From contig LR990730.1 in assembly GCA_905142475.1 (NCBI GenBank), positions 4,869,501 to 4,933,500 of the forward strand: a DNA stretch of 64,000 bases, read 5' to 3'. The stretch is from Xanthomonas hydrangeae. GTDB taxonomy: Bacteria; Pseudomonadota; Gammaproteobacteria; Xanthomonadales; Xanthomonadaceae. Shown here one piece after another: positions 45,135 to 55,061 of the stretch (the stretch's first letter is position 1; each line of letters opens with the position of its first letter). The notes beneath the pieces were generated by a model. That model did not search any database, was not told the DNA's origin, and was given only the letters and a program-made list of their open reading frames with translations. The translations under genes and the position numbers were made by a program.

Positions 45135-46658
45135 TCAGTCCTGCAGGCTGGAGGCCAGCTGCTTGACGCGGGCCAGGTCACCCTTGGCAACGCGGGTCAC
45201 GCCGGTGCCGTACTCGGGGTCGGCCTTGTACAGGAACGACAGCATCAGATGCTTGCTCTCGGTGTCGGTGGTGGCCAGCGACTCGCCGAAGCTCTGCACC
45301 AGGTCGGCACGATCCTTCTTGCTGTAGGACCGATACAACTCGCCAGCCTGCTTGAAGTTCTGCTCGCGGGTGATCTTGGCCTGCTGGGTGGTGCCCGACA
45401 GCGGCAGCTCGCTGTAACGCGCAGCGGAGTCCTGCGGACGCGGTTCAAGGCGGCTAGGCTCGTAGTTCACGCCGCTGGTGGTGTGCCCGCTATTGGCTTC
45501 GCCGTCTTGGTTGCCGTTATTGACGGCCACACGCGGGCGGTTGACCGGCAGGCTCAGGCCGTTGGTACCGATGCGATACAGCTGGGTATCGGCGTAGGAG
45601 AAAATACGGCCCTGCAGCAGACGGTCTTCCGACGGCTCGATACCCGGCACCAGATTTGCCGGCGCCATCGCCACCTGCTCGGTTTCCTGGAAGAAGTTGT
45701 CCACGTTCTTGTTCAACACCATCTGGCCGACCTTCTGCTCCGGCACGTCCGGCCAGATCTTGGTGGCATCCAGCGGATCGAAATCGAACTTGGCCAGGTC
45801 TTCCGGCTTGAGCACCTGCACGTACAGGTCCCACTTCGGGAAGTCGCCCTTCTTGATCGCACCGACCAGATCGTTGGTCAGGTGGCTATAGTCCTTGGAC
45901 TGGACGGCAGCAACCTGCTTGGGATCGAGGTTCTTGATGCCTTGCAGCGTCTTCCAGTGGAACTTGACGTAGTGCACTTCACCCTGCGCATTGACCAGCT
46001 TGTAGGCGTGCACGCCGTTGCCGTCCATGAAGCGATAGCCGGCGGGCGTGCCTTCGTTGGAATACAGCAGCGTCAGCGTGCGCGTGCTTTCGGGCACGTG
46101 CGAGAAGAAATCGAAACGACGCGAATCGTCATCCAGGTTGGTGCGCGGGTCCGGCTTGAACGCGTGGACCATGTCGGGGAACTTGATCGCATCGCGAATG
46201 AAGAAGGTGGGGAAGTTGTTGCCGACCAGATCCCAGTTGCCTTCGCTGGTGTAGAACTTGGTGGCAAACCCGTGCGGGTCGCGCAGCGTTTCCGGCGAAT
46301 GGTTGCCGTGCACCACCGAGGAAAAGCGCACGAACACCGGGGTCTTTTCGCCGGCACTGAACACCTTGGCCTTGGTCAGGCTGGACAGATCGGCGGTGGC
46401 GGTGAACTCGCCCTTGACGCCGGTGCCGCGTGCATGCACCACGCGCTCGGGAATGCGCTCGCGATCGAAGCGCTGCAGCTTCTGGATCAGCTGCACGTCC
46501 TGCAGCAAGACCGGGCCGGTCGGACCGGCCGTCTGGGAATTCTGGTTATCACCGACCTTGGCGCCATTGTCGCGGGTCAGAACGGATTGGGCGAAGACCG
46601 GCGGGGCGATCAGCGTCGGGGCTAGCAGGGCTAGCACCATGAGGGATCCAGGGCGCAT
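45135..46658 (-). CDS. katB: Periplasmic catalase
   Basis: A 507-residue clade-III-type monofunctional heme catalase with a signal peptide (~1-23, ending VFA), so it acts in the periplasm. Catalytic His in 'PERVVHARGTGVKGEF', Asn in 'DLVGNNFPTFFIRDA', and proximal Tyr in 'GRIFSYADTQLYRIG'. Upstream region 46659-46910 (252 bp) is AT-richer and should carry its promoter; I do not find a convincing OxyR site by eye. Operon with ankB. Confidence 0.95.
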   Translation of the reverse strand: MRPGSLMVLALLAPTLIAPPVFAQSVLTRDNGAKVGDNQNSQTAGPTGPVLLQDVQLIQKLQRFDRERIPERVVHARGTGVKGEFTATADLSSLTKAKVFSAGEKTPVFVRFSSVVHGNHSPETLRDPHGFATKFYTSEGNWDLVGNNFPTFFIRDAIKFPDMVHAFKPDPRTNLDDDSRRFDFFSHVPESTRTLTLLYSNEGTPAGYRFMDGNGVHAYKLVNAQGEVHYVKFHWKTLQGIKNLDPKQVAAVQSKDYSHLTNDLVGAIKKGDFPKWDLYVQVLKPEDLAKFDFDPLDATKIWPDVPEQKVGQMVLNKNVDNFFQETEQVAMAPANLVPGIEPSEDRLLQGRIFSYADTQLYRIGTNGLSLPVNRPRVAVNNGNQDGEANSGHTTSGVNYEPSRLEPRPQDSAARYSELPLSGTTQQAKITREQNFKQAGELYRSYSKKDRADLVQSFGESLATTDTESKHLMLSFLYKADPEYGTGVTRVAKGDLARVKQLASSLQD

Positions 46659-46910
46659 GGCGTCAGCTCGTTTGAAGGAACTGAATCATGGCCAGCAGGC
46701 CGAAGTGTGAGAAGTCGTTAGTTATGATCGCTGCGATAGGCGAACATGATGATGACTGTGTAGCGTGATATGCATCGCCAAATATGCGGGCAGCAGGTTG
46801 CAGATAACGGCATTGCCGATTTGATCTGTGAACTGACGAACTTCGTATTGCGTAACGCAAGCGCGCATGACGCTTCCAGCAAGGCTGCGCCGCAAGGTTC
46901 GATCAGCCCA

Positions 46911-49043
46911 TCAACCAATCACCCGCTTGAACGGCGGCAGCGCGTCGATGATGCGTTTTCCATAGCGACGTGTAAGCAAGCGCGAATCGAGAATGATCAC
47001 GCGGCCGTGGTCGTTGGAACTGCGGATCAGGCGGCCGGCGAATTGCGTGAGTGTGCGCAGCGCATGCGGGATGGCGATCAGGTTGAAGGCGTTATGACCG
47101 CGGCTTTCCAGCCATTCGCTCAGGGTCGAAGTCTGCGGGTCGGTCGGCACCGCGAACGGCACCTGGGTGATGACCACCGTGGTGCAGGCATCGCCGGGCA
47201 GATCCAGGCCTTCGCCGAACGAGTTCAAACCGAACAGCACCGAGCCCTCGCCGGCGGCAATGCGGCGCATGTGTTCGGTGATCAGTTGCGACTTGTTGCC
47301 CTCGCCCTGCACCAGCACGCGGTTGCGCTGCGCCAGCGGCATCAGGTCGGCGACCTTTTCCATCTTCCAGCGCGAAGTGAACAGCACGATGCTGCCCTTG
47401 GACGTCCAATCCAGCTCGCGCACCAGATAACGCGCGACTTCCTTCGGGTGGCCTTCGCGATCGTCCGGGGTGACCGGAAAATTGGGCACGATCAATTCGG
47501 CCTGATTGGGCAGGTCGAACGGCGAGGCCAGCGAGGCCATCTCGGCGTGATCGGGCAGACCGTTGTCGATGGCGAAGGATTGGAAATCGCCGCCGCCGGT
47601 GAGCGTGGCCGAGGTCATCACCACCGAATCCACCTCGTTCCAGATCATGGTGCGCAACACCTGCGCGGCCGACACCGGCGAGCAATGGCAGATCAGATCG
47701 CCATCGCGTGACAGGGTGATCCAGCGCGCCATCGGCGGCTGGCCTTCCTTGTCTTCGCGTCGCCAGCCGCTCCACAGATTGTGTTGCTGCTCGGCCATTT
47801 CCAGCGCCATGCCGAGGCTGCGCTGCAGGCGTTCGCGCGCCGAATCGTCCTGCTTGCCCTTGGCGATCGCACTGTGTGCGGCATGCACCCAGTTGAACAG
47901 CGCGCGGGTTTCTTCGCCGAGTTCTTCGATCGCCGGGCCCCACTGCGGCGGCAACTTGCCGTTGGCCGCGCGCCACAGCGGATCGCGCTCGCCGGGTTCG
48001 GGCTTCCACACGTGTTCGACTTCGGTGTGGAAGGCCTTGAGCAATTTGGAAACGCGCGCGGCGACCTCAATGGCTTCGTTGGGCAGCAGATTGCCGATCT
48101 TGTCCTTGTCCACCGCGCGGTAGGCGGCGGCGATGAGGATCTGCAACCGGCCGGTGCGCCTGGCCATTTCGTCCAATGGCAGATTGGCCGCGCCCTGGTC
48201 GATTGCCACGCCGGCGATGTGATGGCCTTCGTCGAGCACCAGCAGCATGTCGGCGGGCGGGGCGATCAACGGCTGGCCGTTTTCGGCATCGCCCAGCGAC
48301 AGCGAAGACAGCAGCAAGGCGTGGTTGGTGACCACGATCTGCGCCTCGCGCACATCGGTACGTGCCTTGAGCACCGGGCACTGCGCGGCGTAGCTGCAAC
48401 GGCGGCCCGCACAACCGGAGGCCGGCGTGGTGATGCGCATGCGCAGCGGCACCGAGACCTGTTCGGGCGCGTCGTCCAGGTCGCCGTTCCAGCTGCGCGC
48501 GGCGTAGGCCTTGGCCAGACGTTTGGCCAGATCGGCATCGACAGGACTGAGCGGGCGGTCGTAGAGCGCCTGCTCGTCTTCGAACATCGCGTTCTGGCTG
48601 GTGTCGCCTTCGAGTTCAGCGGCATTCCGGGTGCACAGATAGCGCGTGCGGCCCTTGGCCAGCGCCACGGTCGCTTCCAGGCCGGTGGCCTTGAGGAAGG
48701 CCGGGATATCGCGCTCCACCAACTGCGATTGCAAGGCCACGGTGCCGGTGCTGATCACCAGTTTTTTCTTGGTGGCCTGGGCGATCGGCACGCCGGCAGT
48801 GAGATAGCCCAGGCTCTTGCCGACGCCAGTGGGCGCCTCGGCAATGCCGATGCCGCCAGAGGTGGCAAGTGCGCGCGAGACCAGGCCGATCATCTGACTC
48901 TGCGCCCGCCGCGTGGCGAAGCCGGGCGTGTTGGCCTGCAGCTTGGCGTAAGCCTCGCGGATGCTGGCCTTGACCGGATCGGTCAGGCTGCGCTGGGGAG
49001 GGACGGGCGCCGACGGCGCGGCCGGTGTGGCGACTTCACTCAT
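46911..49043 (-). CDS. dinG: ATP-dependent DNA helicase DinG
   Basis: A 710-residue superfamily-2, XPD-like helicase. Walker A 'EAPTGVGKSLGYL' (~69-81), DEAH box 'LVLDEGHH', four Fe-S-cluster cysteines ('RYLCTRN', 'SGCAGRRCSYAAQCPV'), and C-terminal motifs 'FGLNSFGEGLDLPGD' and 'QFAGRLIRSSNDHGRVIILDSRL'. It unwinds D-loops and R-loops after DNA damage. ATG 49043. Convergent with nothing; upstream neighbour is the small membrane pair. Confidence 0.95.
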   Translation of the reverse strand: MSEVATPAAPSAPVPPQRSLTDPVKASIREAYAKLQANTPGFATRRAQSQMIGLVSRALATSGGIGIAEAPTGVGKSLGYLTAGVPIAQATKKKLVISTGTVALQSQLVERDIPAFLKATGLEATVALAKGRTRYLCTRNAAELEGDTSQNAMFEDEQALYDRPLSPVDADLAKRLAKAYAARSWNGDLDDAPEQVSVPLRMRITTPASGCAGRRCSYAAQCPVLKARTDVREAQIVVTNHALLLSSLSLGDAENGQPLIAPPADMLLVLDEGHHIAGVAIDQGAANLPLDEMARRTGRLQILIAAAYRAVDKDKIGNLLPNEAIEVAARVSKLLKAFHTEVEHVWKPEPGERDPLWRAANGKLPPQWGPAIEELGEETRALFNWVHAAHSAIAKGKQDDSARERLQRSLGMALEMAEQQHNLWSGWRREDKEGQPPMARWITLSRDGDLICHCSPVSAAQVLRTMIWNEVDSVVMTSATLTGGGDFQSFAIDNGLPDHAEMASLASPFDLPNQAELIVPNFPVTPDDREGHPKEVARYLVRELDWTSKGSIVLFTSRWKMEKVADLMPLAQRNRVLVQGEGNKSQLITEHMRRIAAGEGSVLFGLNSFGEGLDLPGDACTTVVITQVPFAVPTDPQTSTLSEWLESRGHNAFNLIAIPHALRTLTQFAGRLIRSSNDHGRVIILDSRLLTRRYGKRIIDALPPFKRVIG

Positions 49044-49161
49044 CGCGCTATTTTCGCACGGACCGGCGCAGCGGCTGCGACCGGCGTGCGGAACAACTGA
49101 ACGCGGTTGTCTTTACCTATAGAGCGGCCATCAAAACTACTGCGCGGTTTTGTTCGCCACT

Positions 49162-49443
49162 CTAGGTACGTCGCGGCCAGGCGTAGCGCGCCCATACCAC
49201 GCCGATCACCACCATCGCCAGGCCCATGACCAGCATGCCGGCGCCCACACCGGTCGGCCCGAAGCGTTCGTACAAGCTGCCGCCCCGGTTGACCGCCGCC
49301 AGGTTGTCCGGATACAGCAGCGTCCAGATGCCTTGGCCACTGCTGACCAGGCCGACCATGGTCAGCCCCAGGGCCTTGATCGGAATCAGGGCCGCTCGCT
49401 GGCTGCGGGCGATGAGCGTTGCAGGCTGCGCGCCAGCGTCCAC
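49162..49443 (-). CDS. Small membrane protein
   Basis: Up to 93 residues (GTG 49443) with two hydrophobic segments ('ALIPIKALGLTMVGLVSSGQGIWTLL' and 'GVGAGMLVMGLAMVVIGVVWARY'). The GTG start overlaps the next gene by 58 bp; an internal ATG at 49359 would cut into the first helix. The start is therefore uncertain. It ends the aroE unit. Confidence 0.6.
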   Translation of the reverse strand: MDAGAQPATLIARSQRAALIPIKALGLTMVGLVSSGQGIWTLLYPDNLAAVNRGGSLYERFGPTGVGAGMLVMGLAMVVIGVVWARYAWPRRT

Positions 49444-49748
49444 ACCAGCACGCCGATGCCCACGGCCTGCACGGCCATCAGCACGAAATGTGCGACACCG
49501 ACCACCCTGCTGATCTGGCGCACATTGCCTTGTTGCAGCAACAGCATCGGAATGGCCTGAAAGGCGACTTCAGCCAGCAAACAGCCCAGCAGCACCCACA
49601 GCGCGGCCAGCCCGGCGCGCCGCAGCGACCCGCGCTGGGCACGCCACAGCAGCACCAGCCCCAACAGCAAGGCGATCAACAGCGGCACGCGCGACAGCAG
49701 GCTGGTGACCAGGGTCAGCAGGATATCGGTGGCGGTCACGCTGCCCAC
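49386..49748 (-). CDS. Four-helix membrane protein after aroE
   Basis: A 120-residue hydrophobic protein with about four helices ('TDILLTLVTSLLSRVPLLIALLLGLVLLW', 'AGLAALWVLLGCLLAEVAF', 'VVGVAHFVLMAVQAVGIGVLVWTLA'). Start GTG 49748 lies 1 nt after the aroE stop, so it is coupled to it. No function known. Confidence 0.65.
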   Translation of the reverse strand: MGSVTATDILLTLVTSLLSRVPLLIALLLGLVLLWRAQRGSLRRAGLAALWVLLGCLLAEVAFQAIPMLLLQQGNVRQISRVVGVAHFVLMAVQAVGIGVLVWTLARSLQRSSPAASERP

Positions 49749-49749
49749 C

Positions 49750-50601
49750 TCAGTCGGCGCTGATCAGGACGGCATCGCGTGCGCGCAGCGCGGCGTAGAC
49801 CGGGTTGGTGTCCGGGCGCACGCCGTGCCATAGCGCGAAGCTTTCGGCCGCCTGCTCGACCAGCATGCCCAGGCCGTCGATGGCGTAGCGGCACTGCGCC
49901 GCACGTGCCCAGGCCAGGAAGGCGATGGCGGTTTCGCCATAGTTGAGATCGACCGCTGCGGTGAGGCTGTTGACCAGCCCCAACGGCAGCGAGAACGCAC
50001 CAGCGTCGCGATCGCGCCCGGCGGCCGTGGCATTGACGATCAGCTCGAAGTCACCCAGATCGCGCAGGTCTTCGATATAGCGCGACATCACCCGTGCCGG
50101 TTCGCCCAATGCATCGCACAGCGCATCGGCGCGCTCGGGCGAGCGATTGACCACCACCATTTCGGTGATGCCCGCTTCCAGCAATGCCGGCGCCACGCCG
50201 CGTGCGGCGCCACCGGCGCCGAGCAGCAGCACGCGGCGACCGCGCAGATCCAGCCCGTGGCGGTCGGTGAGATCGCGCACCAGGCCGGCGCCATCGGTGT
50301 TGTCGCCCTGCCACTGGCCGTCGTTGCGCACCAGCGTGTTGACCGCGCCAGCCAGCCGCGCGCGGTCGCTCAGGCTGGCCGACAACGCACAGGCGGCCTC
50401 TTTCAGCGGCAGCGTGACGTTGGCGCCCTTGCCGCCTGCCTCGGCGAAGCGCTCCAGCGCGGCGGTGAACTCCTCCGGCGGCGCGTCGATGGCGGTGTAG
50501 TCCAGCGCGATGCCGGTCTGCTTCCCGAAGTCGGCATGGATGGCCGGCGACAGCGAATGGGCGACGGGGTGACCGAACACGGCATAACGGGATACGGGCA
50601 T
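49750..50601 (-). CDS. aroE: Shikimate dehydrogenase
   Basis: A 283-residue NADP-dependent enzyme reducing 3-dehydroshikimate in aromatic-amino-acid synthesis. Substrate motifs '[19 protein letters not shown]', catalytic Lys in '[14 protein letters not shown]', '[24 protein letters not shown]', and the Rossmann loop '[20 protein letters not shown]' with 'VNRSPERA'. ATG 50601. Divergent from the PD40 protein gene; followed by two small membrane protein genes. Confidence 0.95.
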   Translation of the reverse strand: MPVSRYAVFGHPVAHSLSPAIHADFGKQTGIALDYTAIDAPPEEFTAALERFAEAGGKGANVTLPLKEAACALSASLSDRARLAGAVNTLVRNDGQWQGDNTDGAGLVRDLTDRHGLDLRGRRVLLLGAGGAARGVAPALLEAGITEMVVVNRSPERADALCDALGEPARVMSRYIEDLRDLGDFELIVNATAAGRDRDAGAFSLPLGLVNSLTAAVDLNYGETAIAFLAWARAAQCRYAIDGLGMLVEQAAESFALWHGVRPDTNPVYAALRARDAVLISAD

Positions 50602-50653
50602 GAAACGTTCTCTGGTTGACTAGACTGTGCGCGACTTTAGGCAGGAACACCGC

Positions 50654-51535
50654 ATGCAATACCGATGGACGCTGCTCGCGCTGGCGGCAAGTTTACTCTT
50701 CGTCCCGGCCGCGTCGGGGCTTGCCGAGTTCGGCATCGAAGGCATGGGCGTGGTCTCCACGCCGGCCAACGAAGCACGTGCCACGTTGAGCCCGGACGGC
50801 CAGCGCATCGTCTGGGCAAGCGACCGCGCCGGGGGTGCCGGCGGCTGGGATCTGTGGCAGGCCCAACTGCGCGGCGGGCGTTGGCAAAACGCGCAGCCGC
50901 TGCCGATCAACAGCACGGATGACGAGACTTCGCCATTGTTCAGTGCCGATGGCCGCTGGCTGCTGTTCGTCTCCACCCGGCCCGGCGGTGCCGGGGGCGC
51001 GGATCTGTATCGCGCGCCAGTGGATGCGCAGGGCGGGATCGGTGCAGTGCAATCGCTGGGCGCGGCGGTCAACAGGCGGGGCAACGAGCATTCCCCAACG
51101 CTGTCGCTGGACGGCACGCGCCTGCTGTTCGCCAGCGATGGGCACGGCGGTGCCGGCGGCATGGACGTATTCGTGGCACGTTGGGACGGGCAGGCCTTCG
51201 TTGCACCTGCGCCGTTGAGCGACATCAACAGCGCTGCCGATGAGCTGGATGCGGCCTGGCTCGGCGATGGGCGCGGACTGGTGTGGGCGCGCGGGCAGAC
51301 AGATGGGCCCAGCCAGTTAATGCTGGCGACGTGCAAGAACGGGCATTACGGTGCGGGTCAGGCGTTGCCGCTGTCGTTCAACGGTCCGCAGGACCGCACC
51401 TTCGGAGCGGTGGTGGATGTGGCCAAGCAGGGCGAGTTGCTAGTGACCGGCAGCGCGCGTGCACCGCGTGCGGGGCAGTTGGATATCTACCGAATGAAGG
51501 CGCCGGCGGTGGATGGGGATGCCAGTTGCCGTTGA
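50654..51535 (+). CDS. Secreted PD40 beta-propeller protein (TolB-like)
   Basis: A 293-residue exported protein (signal ~1-21) built of WD40-like PD40 repeats: 'NEARATLSPDGQRIVWASDRAGGAGGWDLW', 'DDETSPLFSADGRWLLFVSTRPGGAGGADLY', 'NEHSPTLSLDGTRLLFASDGHGGAGGMDVF'. Four blades are visible, fewer than a full TolB propeller. No catalytic motif. ATG 50654 with AGGA upstream. Confidence 0.83.
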   Translation: MQYRWTLLALAASLLFVPAASGLAEFGIEGMGVVSTPANEARATLSPDGQRIVWASDRAGGAGGWDLWQAQLRGGRWQNAQPLPINSTDDETSPLFSADGRWLLFVSTRPGGAGGADLYRAPVDAQGGIGAVQSLGAAVNRRGNEHSPTLSLDGTRLLFASDGHGGAGGMDVFVARWDGQAFVAPAPLSDINSAADELDAAWLGDGRGLVWARGQTDGPSQLMLATCKNGHYGAGQALPLSFNGPQDRTFGAVVDVAKQGELLVTGSARAPRAGQLDIYRMKAPAVDGDASCR

Positions 51536-51700
51536 GGGTGAGTGGATGCGCGAAATCAGACTGAGAACGGCTGACAAAACTTACGTCACGCCGGTCTGTT
51601 GCAGGGCGGATGATCTGGGTCTTCGCTGGGGGCTTGGCTGCGGCTGATCTGTGGATTTGCTGCAGGGCCCTTGCCTGCCCACCATCGCGGGACACACCGA

Positions 51701-52107
51701 AAGTAAGGAGTGTTTAGACAATGCAGATGGATCATTTGTAGAGCCGGTGATCTTCGGCTTGGCAGCAGGGTCCTTGCCCGCCCACCGTCGCGGGACACGC
51801 TGCAAGTAAGGAGCGTTTAGACAATGCAGATGGATCAGTTGTAGAGCCGGTGATCTTCGGCTTGGCAGCAGGGTCCTTGCCCGCCCACCGTCGCGGGACA
51901 CGCTGCAAGTAAGGAGCGTTTAGACAATGCAGATGGATCAGTTGTAGAGCCGGTGATCTTCGGCTTGGCAGCAGGGTCCTTGCCCGCCCACCGTCGCGGG
52001 ACACGCTGCAAGTAAGGAGCGTTTAGACAATGCAGATGGATCAGTTGTAGAGCCGGTGATCTTCGGCTTGGCAGCAGGGCCCTTGCCCGCCCACCATCGC
52101 AGGACAC
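51701..52107. repeat. 103-bp tandem repeat array
   Basis: Copies begin at 51701, 51804, 51907 and 52010, each starting AAGTAAGGAG. The 103-bp unit joins a unique part (GTTTAGACAATGCAGATGG..., GAGCCGGTGATCTTCGGC) to one arm of the type A palindrome (CCTTGCCCGCCCACCGTCGC). Copies 2 and 3 look identical; copy 1 has TGTTTAGAC and ATCATTTG; copy 4 runs on into a full palindrome. Since 103 is not a multiple of three, an open frame passes through the unit in all three frames on the minus strand. Confidence 0.9.
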
Positions 52108-52182
52108 GCCGCAAGTACGTCCCTGTAGGCTCTTACGCGGCATCCATGCCGCGTAAGGTCCCGCGACGGTGGGCGGGCAAGG
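52080..52182. repeat. Nested palindromic repeat, type A, ending the tandem array
   Basis: Outer arms CCTTGCCCGCCCACC and GGTGGGCGGGCAAGG enclose the inner CTTACGCGGCAT / ATGCCGCGTAAG stem at about 52132-52157. The left arm is also the end of the fourth 103-bp repeat, showing how the array grew from this element. Confidence 0.85.
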
Positions 52183-52330
52183 ACCAGTCGAGATGGTCGG
52201 TGTGCATGGTGCAAGCCATGCATGAGCTGCCTTTAATGCGCTTAACTCTCATGTAGTTGCGGCCCGCATCAGCGAGCCAGGGCAACCAGCGAGATGGTCC
52301 GCTTTTCACAAGGCTATCGACCCACCCTCT

Positions 52331-52439
52331 GGTGCGGTGTCCTCACCGATTGCGGGACCGTGTGGCGGCATGGATGCCGCCACCGAGCCTCCACGGACGG
52401 ATTTACGGCGTGTCCCGCGAGCGGTGAGGGCACCGCGCC
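52331..52439. repeat. Nested palindromic repeat, type B
   Basis: Second type B copy in the window: arms GGTGCGGTGTCCTCACCG / CGGTGAGGGCACCGCGCC and inner GTGGCGGCAT-GG-ATGCCGCCAC stem (about 52362-52383). Confidence 0.8.
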
Positions 52440-52508
52440 CTCAACCATCCAGGCTTTTGACGTGTTGTCGGCTCCTCCAAGGCTTCGATGCAGTCGTCAT
52501 GACCACGC

Positions 52509-55028
52509 TCAATACACATCGCGCCGATAACGCCCCGCTGCGGTCAACGATTCCAGTCGCGTTTCGCCCAGGATCTCGCGCAGCGCGGCATCGACTTCGC
52601 GCGCCATGCTGTCCAGGCTGCCGCAGACGTACATCACCGCGCCGCGATCGATCCAGTGGCGTAGTGCATCGCCGGCTTCGCGCAGTTGATGCTGCACGTA
52701 GCGCTTGTGCGCCTGGTCGCGCGAGAACACCCAATCCAGTTGCTGCAGATGACCACTGCGCTGCCAGGCCTGCAGTTCCTCGGCAAACAGCCGGTCGTGC
52801 GCGGCATGACGTTCGCCGAACAGCAACCAATGTCCGTGCACCCCGGCCAGTCCGGCTTCACGCAACAAGCTGCGCAGGCCTGCGATGCCGGTGCCGTTAC
52901 CGATCAACACCATCGGCGCGTGTTCGACACGATGGAAACCGGGATTGGTGCGCAGACGCGCATGCACTGGCGCGCCCACAGGCGCATGACAGATCAACCA
53001 ACCCGAGCCCAGACCGGGACTGCCATCGGCGCAGGTGGTCAGGCGCACGACGGCGGTCGCGGTGCCATCGGCCGGCACGCTGGCCAGCGAGTAGTCGCGG
53101 GTGGGGAGCCGGGCGCAGGCATCCAGCCATGTTTGTGGATCGGGAATGGAGGCCGGCGGCGTCGTTGGCGCTTCCGGCAATACACGCTCGGCAGCGGCTT
53201 GCTGCAGCGGCAGCAGCTGCGCGTGCACATGCACCAGCGCATCTGGCTGCAGCCCCCACGCAGCCAGACAGGTGCGTACCTGTACGTCGGCATGCGCGGG
53301 CTGCACTTCGAGGATGTCGCCGGCCTGCCAGTGCGCATCGGCCGGCGGATGCAGATCGATGCGCCAGATCGGCGCGCCTTCGCTACCCGGGTTGAGGTGG
53401 GTGCGCGATGACAGTGTCCAGTGCATCAGCGTCGGCCGCGTCAATGGGACGGCGGCAACCGGTGCGCCGGCGATCTGCCCCAATTGCGCATGCCACTGCG
53501 CCAGGGCCTGCGGATCGGCGTTGTCCATTTCCACCGCAGGGAACAACGGCTGCGCGCCCTGCATGTTCAACCACTGCTCGATCCGCCGCGAAAACCCGCA
53601 GAACTGCGCGTACTGGCGGTCGCCCAGCGCAAGCACCGCATACGCCAGCTGCGGCAACGCCAGCCGCTGACGCAGCAACTCACGCTCGAAACCGCGCGCC
53701 GCGTCCGGCGGCTCGCCGTCGCCGAAGGTGCTGACCACGAACAGTGCATGCCGGGTGCCCTGCAGATGCTGCGCACCGAGTTGCGCCAGCGAGCGCACCT
53801 GCACGGGCAGACCGGCAGCCTGCAGATGCCCGGCCGCCTGCCAGGCAAGGCGCTCGGCGAATCCGCTCTGACTGGCGAATCCGATCAACCACGGCTCGGC
53901 CTGCGAGGCCGCCGGTGCGCTGTGCAATACAACGCGCGCGGCGCGCAGTTCGCGCTTCTTGCGGCGGCGATCCAGGTACAGCATCCAGCCGGTGACGAAG
54001 AACACCGACATGCCGACACTGGCCAGCATCACCACGATGCGGCCCGGCAGACCGAAGAAACTGCCCGAATGCAGCGGGAACATGCTGACCAGCAACTGCT
54101 GCCCGTACGGCAGCAATGCGTAGTCCTGGCGTTTCAGCAGCGTGCCGCTGGCCGGATCGATTTCCAGATTGTCGTAGGCGCGGTCGTGGTCGGGATGATC
54201 GGGCAAAAAGCGCGCGCTCAGCGGTTGCCCGGCACGAGGAGGAATGCGCAGATCCAGCGCAGACGTGCGTGTGGCCGGGACCGAATCCAGAGTGCGCTGC
54301 ACGGCTGCGAAATCCACCGTCGCCGGCCGATGATCGCGCCCGTCGCCGCGCATTGCCGGCTCGGTGCCGAGCAAGGCCACCATGCCATCGCGATACCAGG
54401 TGTAGGACCAGGTCAGCCCGGTCAACGCAACCAGCAGATACACCAGCAGACACCAGGTGCCGAATACCGCGTGCAGGCTCCACAGAAAACTGCGCCCCTG
54501 CCGCCGCCATTCCACCGCCCACCAGGTGCGCAGACTCCACCAACGGCGCGGCCAACGCAGATACAGGCCCGATGCGCAGAAGAACAGCAGGATCAAGGTG
54601 CTTGCACCGGTCACTGCCTGGCCGCGCTTGCCGGCGGTCAGGTGGCGATGCAGATCTTCGATAAAGGCAAACGCGCCACTCAACCGGGGAGCGGCGACCT
54701 TTTCGCCGGTATACGGATCGAAATACACCCGCCCGCCACCTTTGCCGGCCAGGCGTGCGGTGGACGGACGCGCGCCGGTGGGGTCGATCAGCATGCGCGT
54801 GACCGCCTGCTGCTGATCCAGATCGAGCTTGCGCAGCAATGCATCGATCGGCAACGGCCGCTCACCTGCCGCATGCCGCTCGGCCAACTGCGCGATGGCC
54901 GGATTGGCCAGCCGCACGATCTCGTTTTCGAAGGACATCAGCGCGCCGGTCAGCCCCATCACCGACAGCACCAGCCCGGCGGTGATGCCGAGCAGCCAGT
55001 GCAGTTGGAACAGAACGGTCTTGAGCAC
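52509..55028 (-). CDS. PepSY/flavodoxin/ferredoxin-reductase fusion (sulfite-reductase-alpha-like flavoprotein)
   Basis: An 839-residue inner-membrane reductase. The N-terminal ~395 residues are a PepSY-associated TM module with helices at ~6-28, ~140-160, ~185-205 and ~330-355 and conserved His residues ('LHWLLGITAG', 'EDLHRHL'). Then follow a flavodoxin-like FMN domain ('FASQSGFAERLAWQAAG', 'FVVSTFGDGEPPDAA') and an FAD/NADPH reductase ('RDYSLASVP', 'LIGNGTGIAGLRSLL', 'VYVCGSLDSMAREVDAAL'). It probably reduces ferric siderophores or hemes at the inner membrane. Start GTG 55028. A likely Fur box lies just upstream. Confidence 0.88.
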   Translation of the reverse strand: MLKTVLFQLHWLLGITAGLVLSVMGLTGALMSFENEIVRLANPAIAQLAERHAAGERPLPIDALLRKLDLDQQQAVTRMLIDPTGARPSTARLAGKGGGRVYFDPYTGEKVAAPRLSGAFAFIEDLHRHLTAGKRGQAVTGASTLILLFFCASGLYLRWPRRWWSLRTWWAVEWRRQGRSFLWSLHAVFGTWCLLVYLLVALTGLTWSYTWYRDGMVALLGTEPAMRGDGRDHRPATVDFAAVQRTLDSVPATRTSALDLRIPPRAGQPLSARFLPDHPDHDRAYDNLEIDPASGTLLKRQDYALLPYGQQLLVSMFPLHSGSFFGLPGRIVVMLASVGMSVFFVTGWMLYLDRRRKKRELRAARVVLHSAPAASQAEPWLIGFASQSGFAERLAWQAAGHLQAAGLPVQVRSLAQLGAQHLQGTRHALFVVSTFGDGEPPDAARGFERELLRQRLALPQLAYAVLALGDRQYAQFCGFSRRIEQWLNMQGAQPLFPAVEMDNADPQALAQWHAQLGQIAGAPVAAVPLTRPTLMHWTLSSRTHLNPGSEGAPIWRIDLHPPADAHWQAGDILEVQPAHADVQVRTCLAAWGLQPDALVHVHAQLLPLQQAAAERVLPEAPTTPPASIPDPQTWLDACARLPTRDYSLASVPADGTATAVVRLTTCADGSPGLGSGWLICHAPVGAPVHARLRTNPGFHRVEHAPMVLIGNGTGIAGLRSLLREAGLAGVHGHWLLFGERHAAHDRLFAEELQAWQRSGHLQQLDWVFSRDQAHKRYVQHQLREAGDALRHWIDRGAVMYVCGSLDSMAREVDAALREILGETRLESLTAAGRYRRDVY

Positions 55029-55061
55029 GCGCGAGCAGCCTGGAGCAGTGGGCTCGCCATT

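Larger units (their letters stand above)
51536..52508. other. Repeat-rich intergenic region
   Basis: About 970 bp made mostly of repeats: a partial type A arm at ~51640-51700, a 103-bp tandem array (51701-~52107), a complete type A palindrome (52080-52182) and a type B palindrome (52331-52439). Open frames here are repeat artefacts. Confidence 0.75.

Noticed and set aside
46700..46800. Possible OxyR site upstream of katB (ATAG at about 46736 with further AT-rich blocks).
   Set aside because: Only the first ATAG element matches the spaced consensus; the other three blocks fail, so I do not claim it.
51701..52107. Possible CRISPR array.
   Set aside because: The units are 103 bp and uniform throughout; there are no short repeats with unique spacers and no cas genes nearby.
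51581..52223. Overlapping minus-strand open frames with a repeated SRDGGRARTLLPSRRSPAL motif.
   Set aside because: They are translations of the 103-bp tandem repeat in successive frames. There is no Shine-Dalgarno and no protein-like composition.
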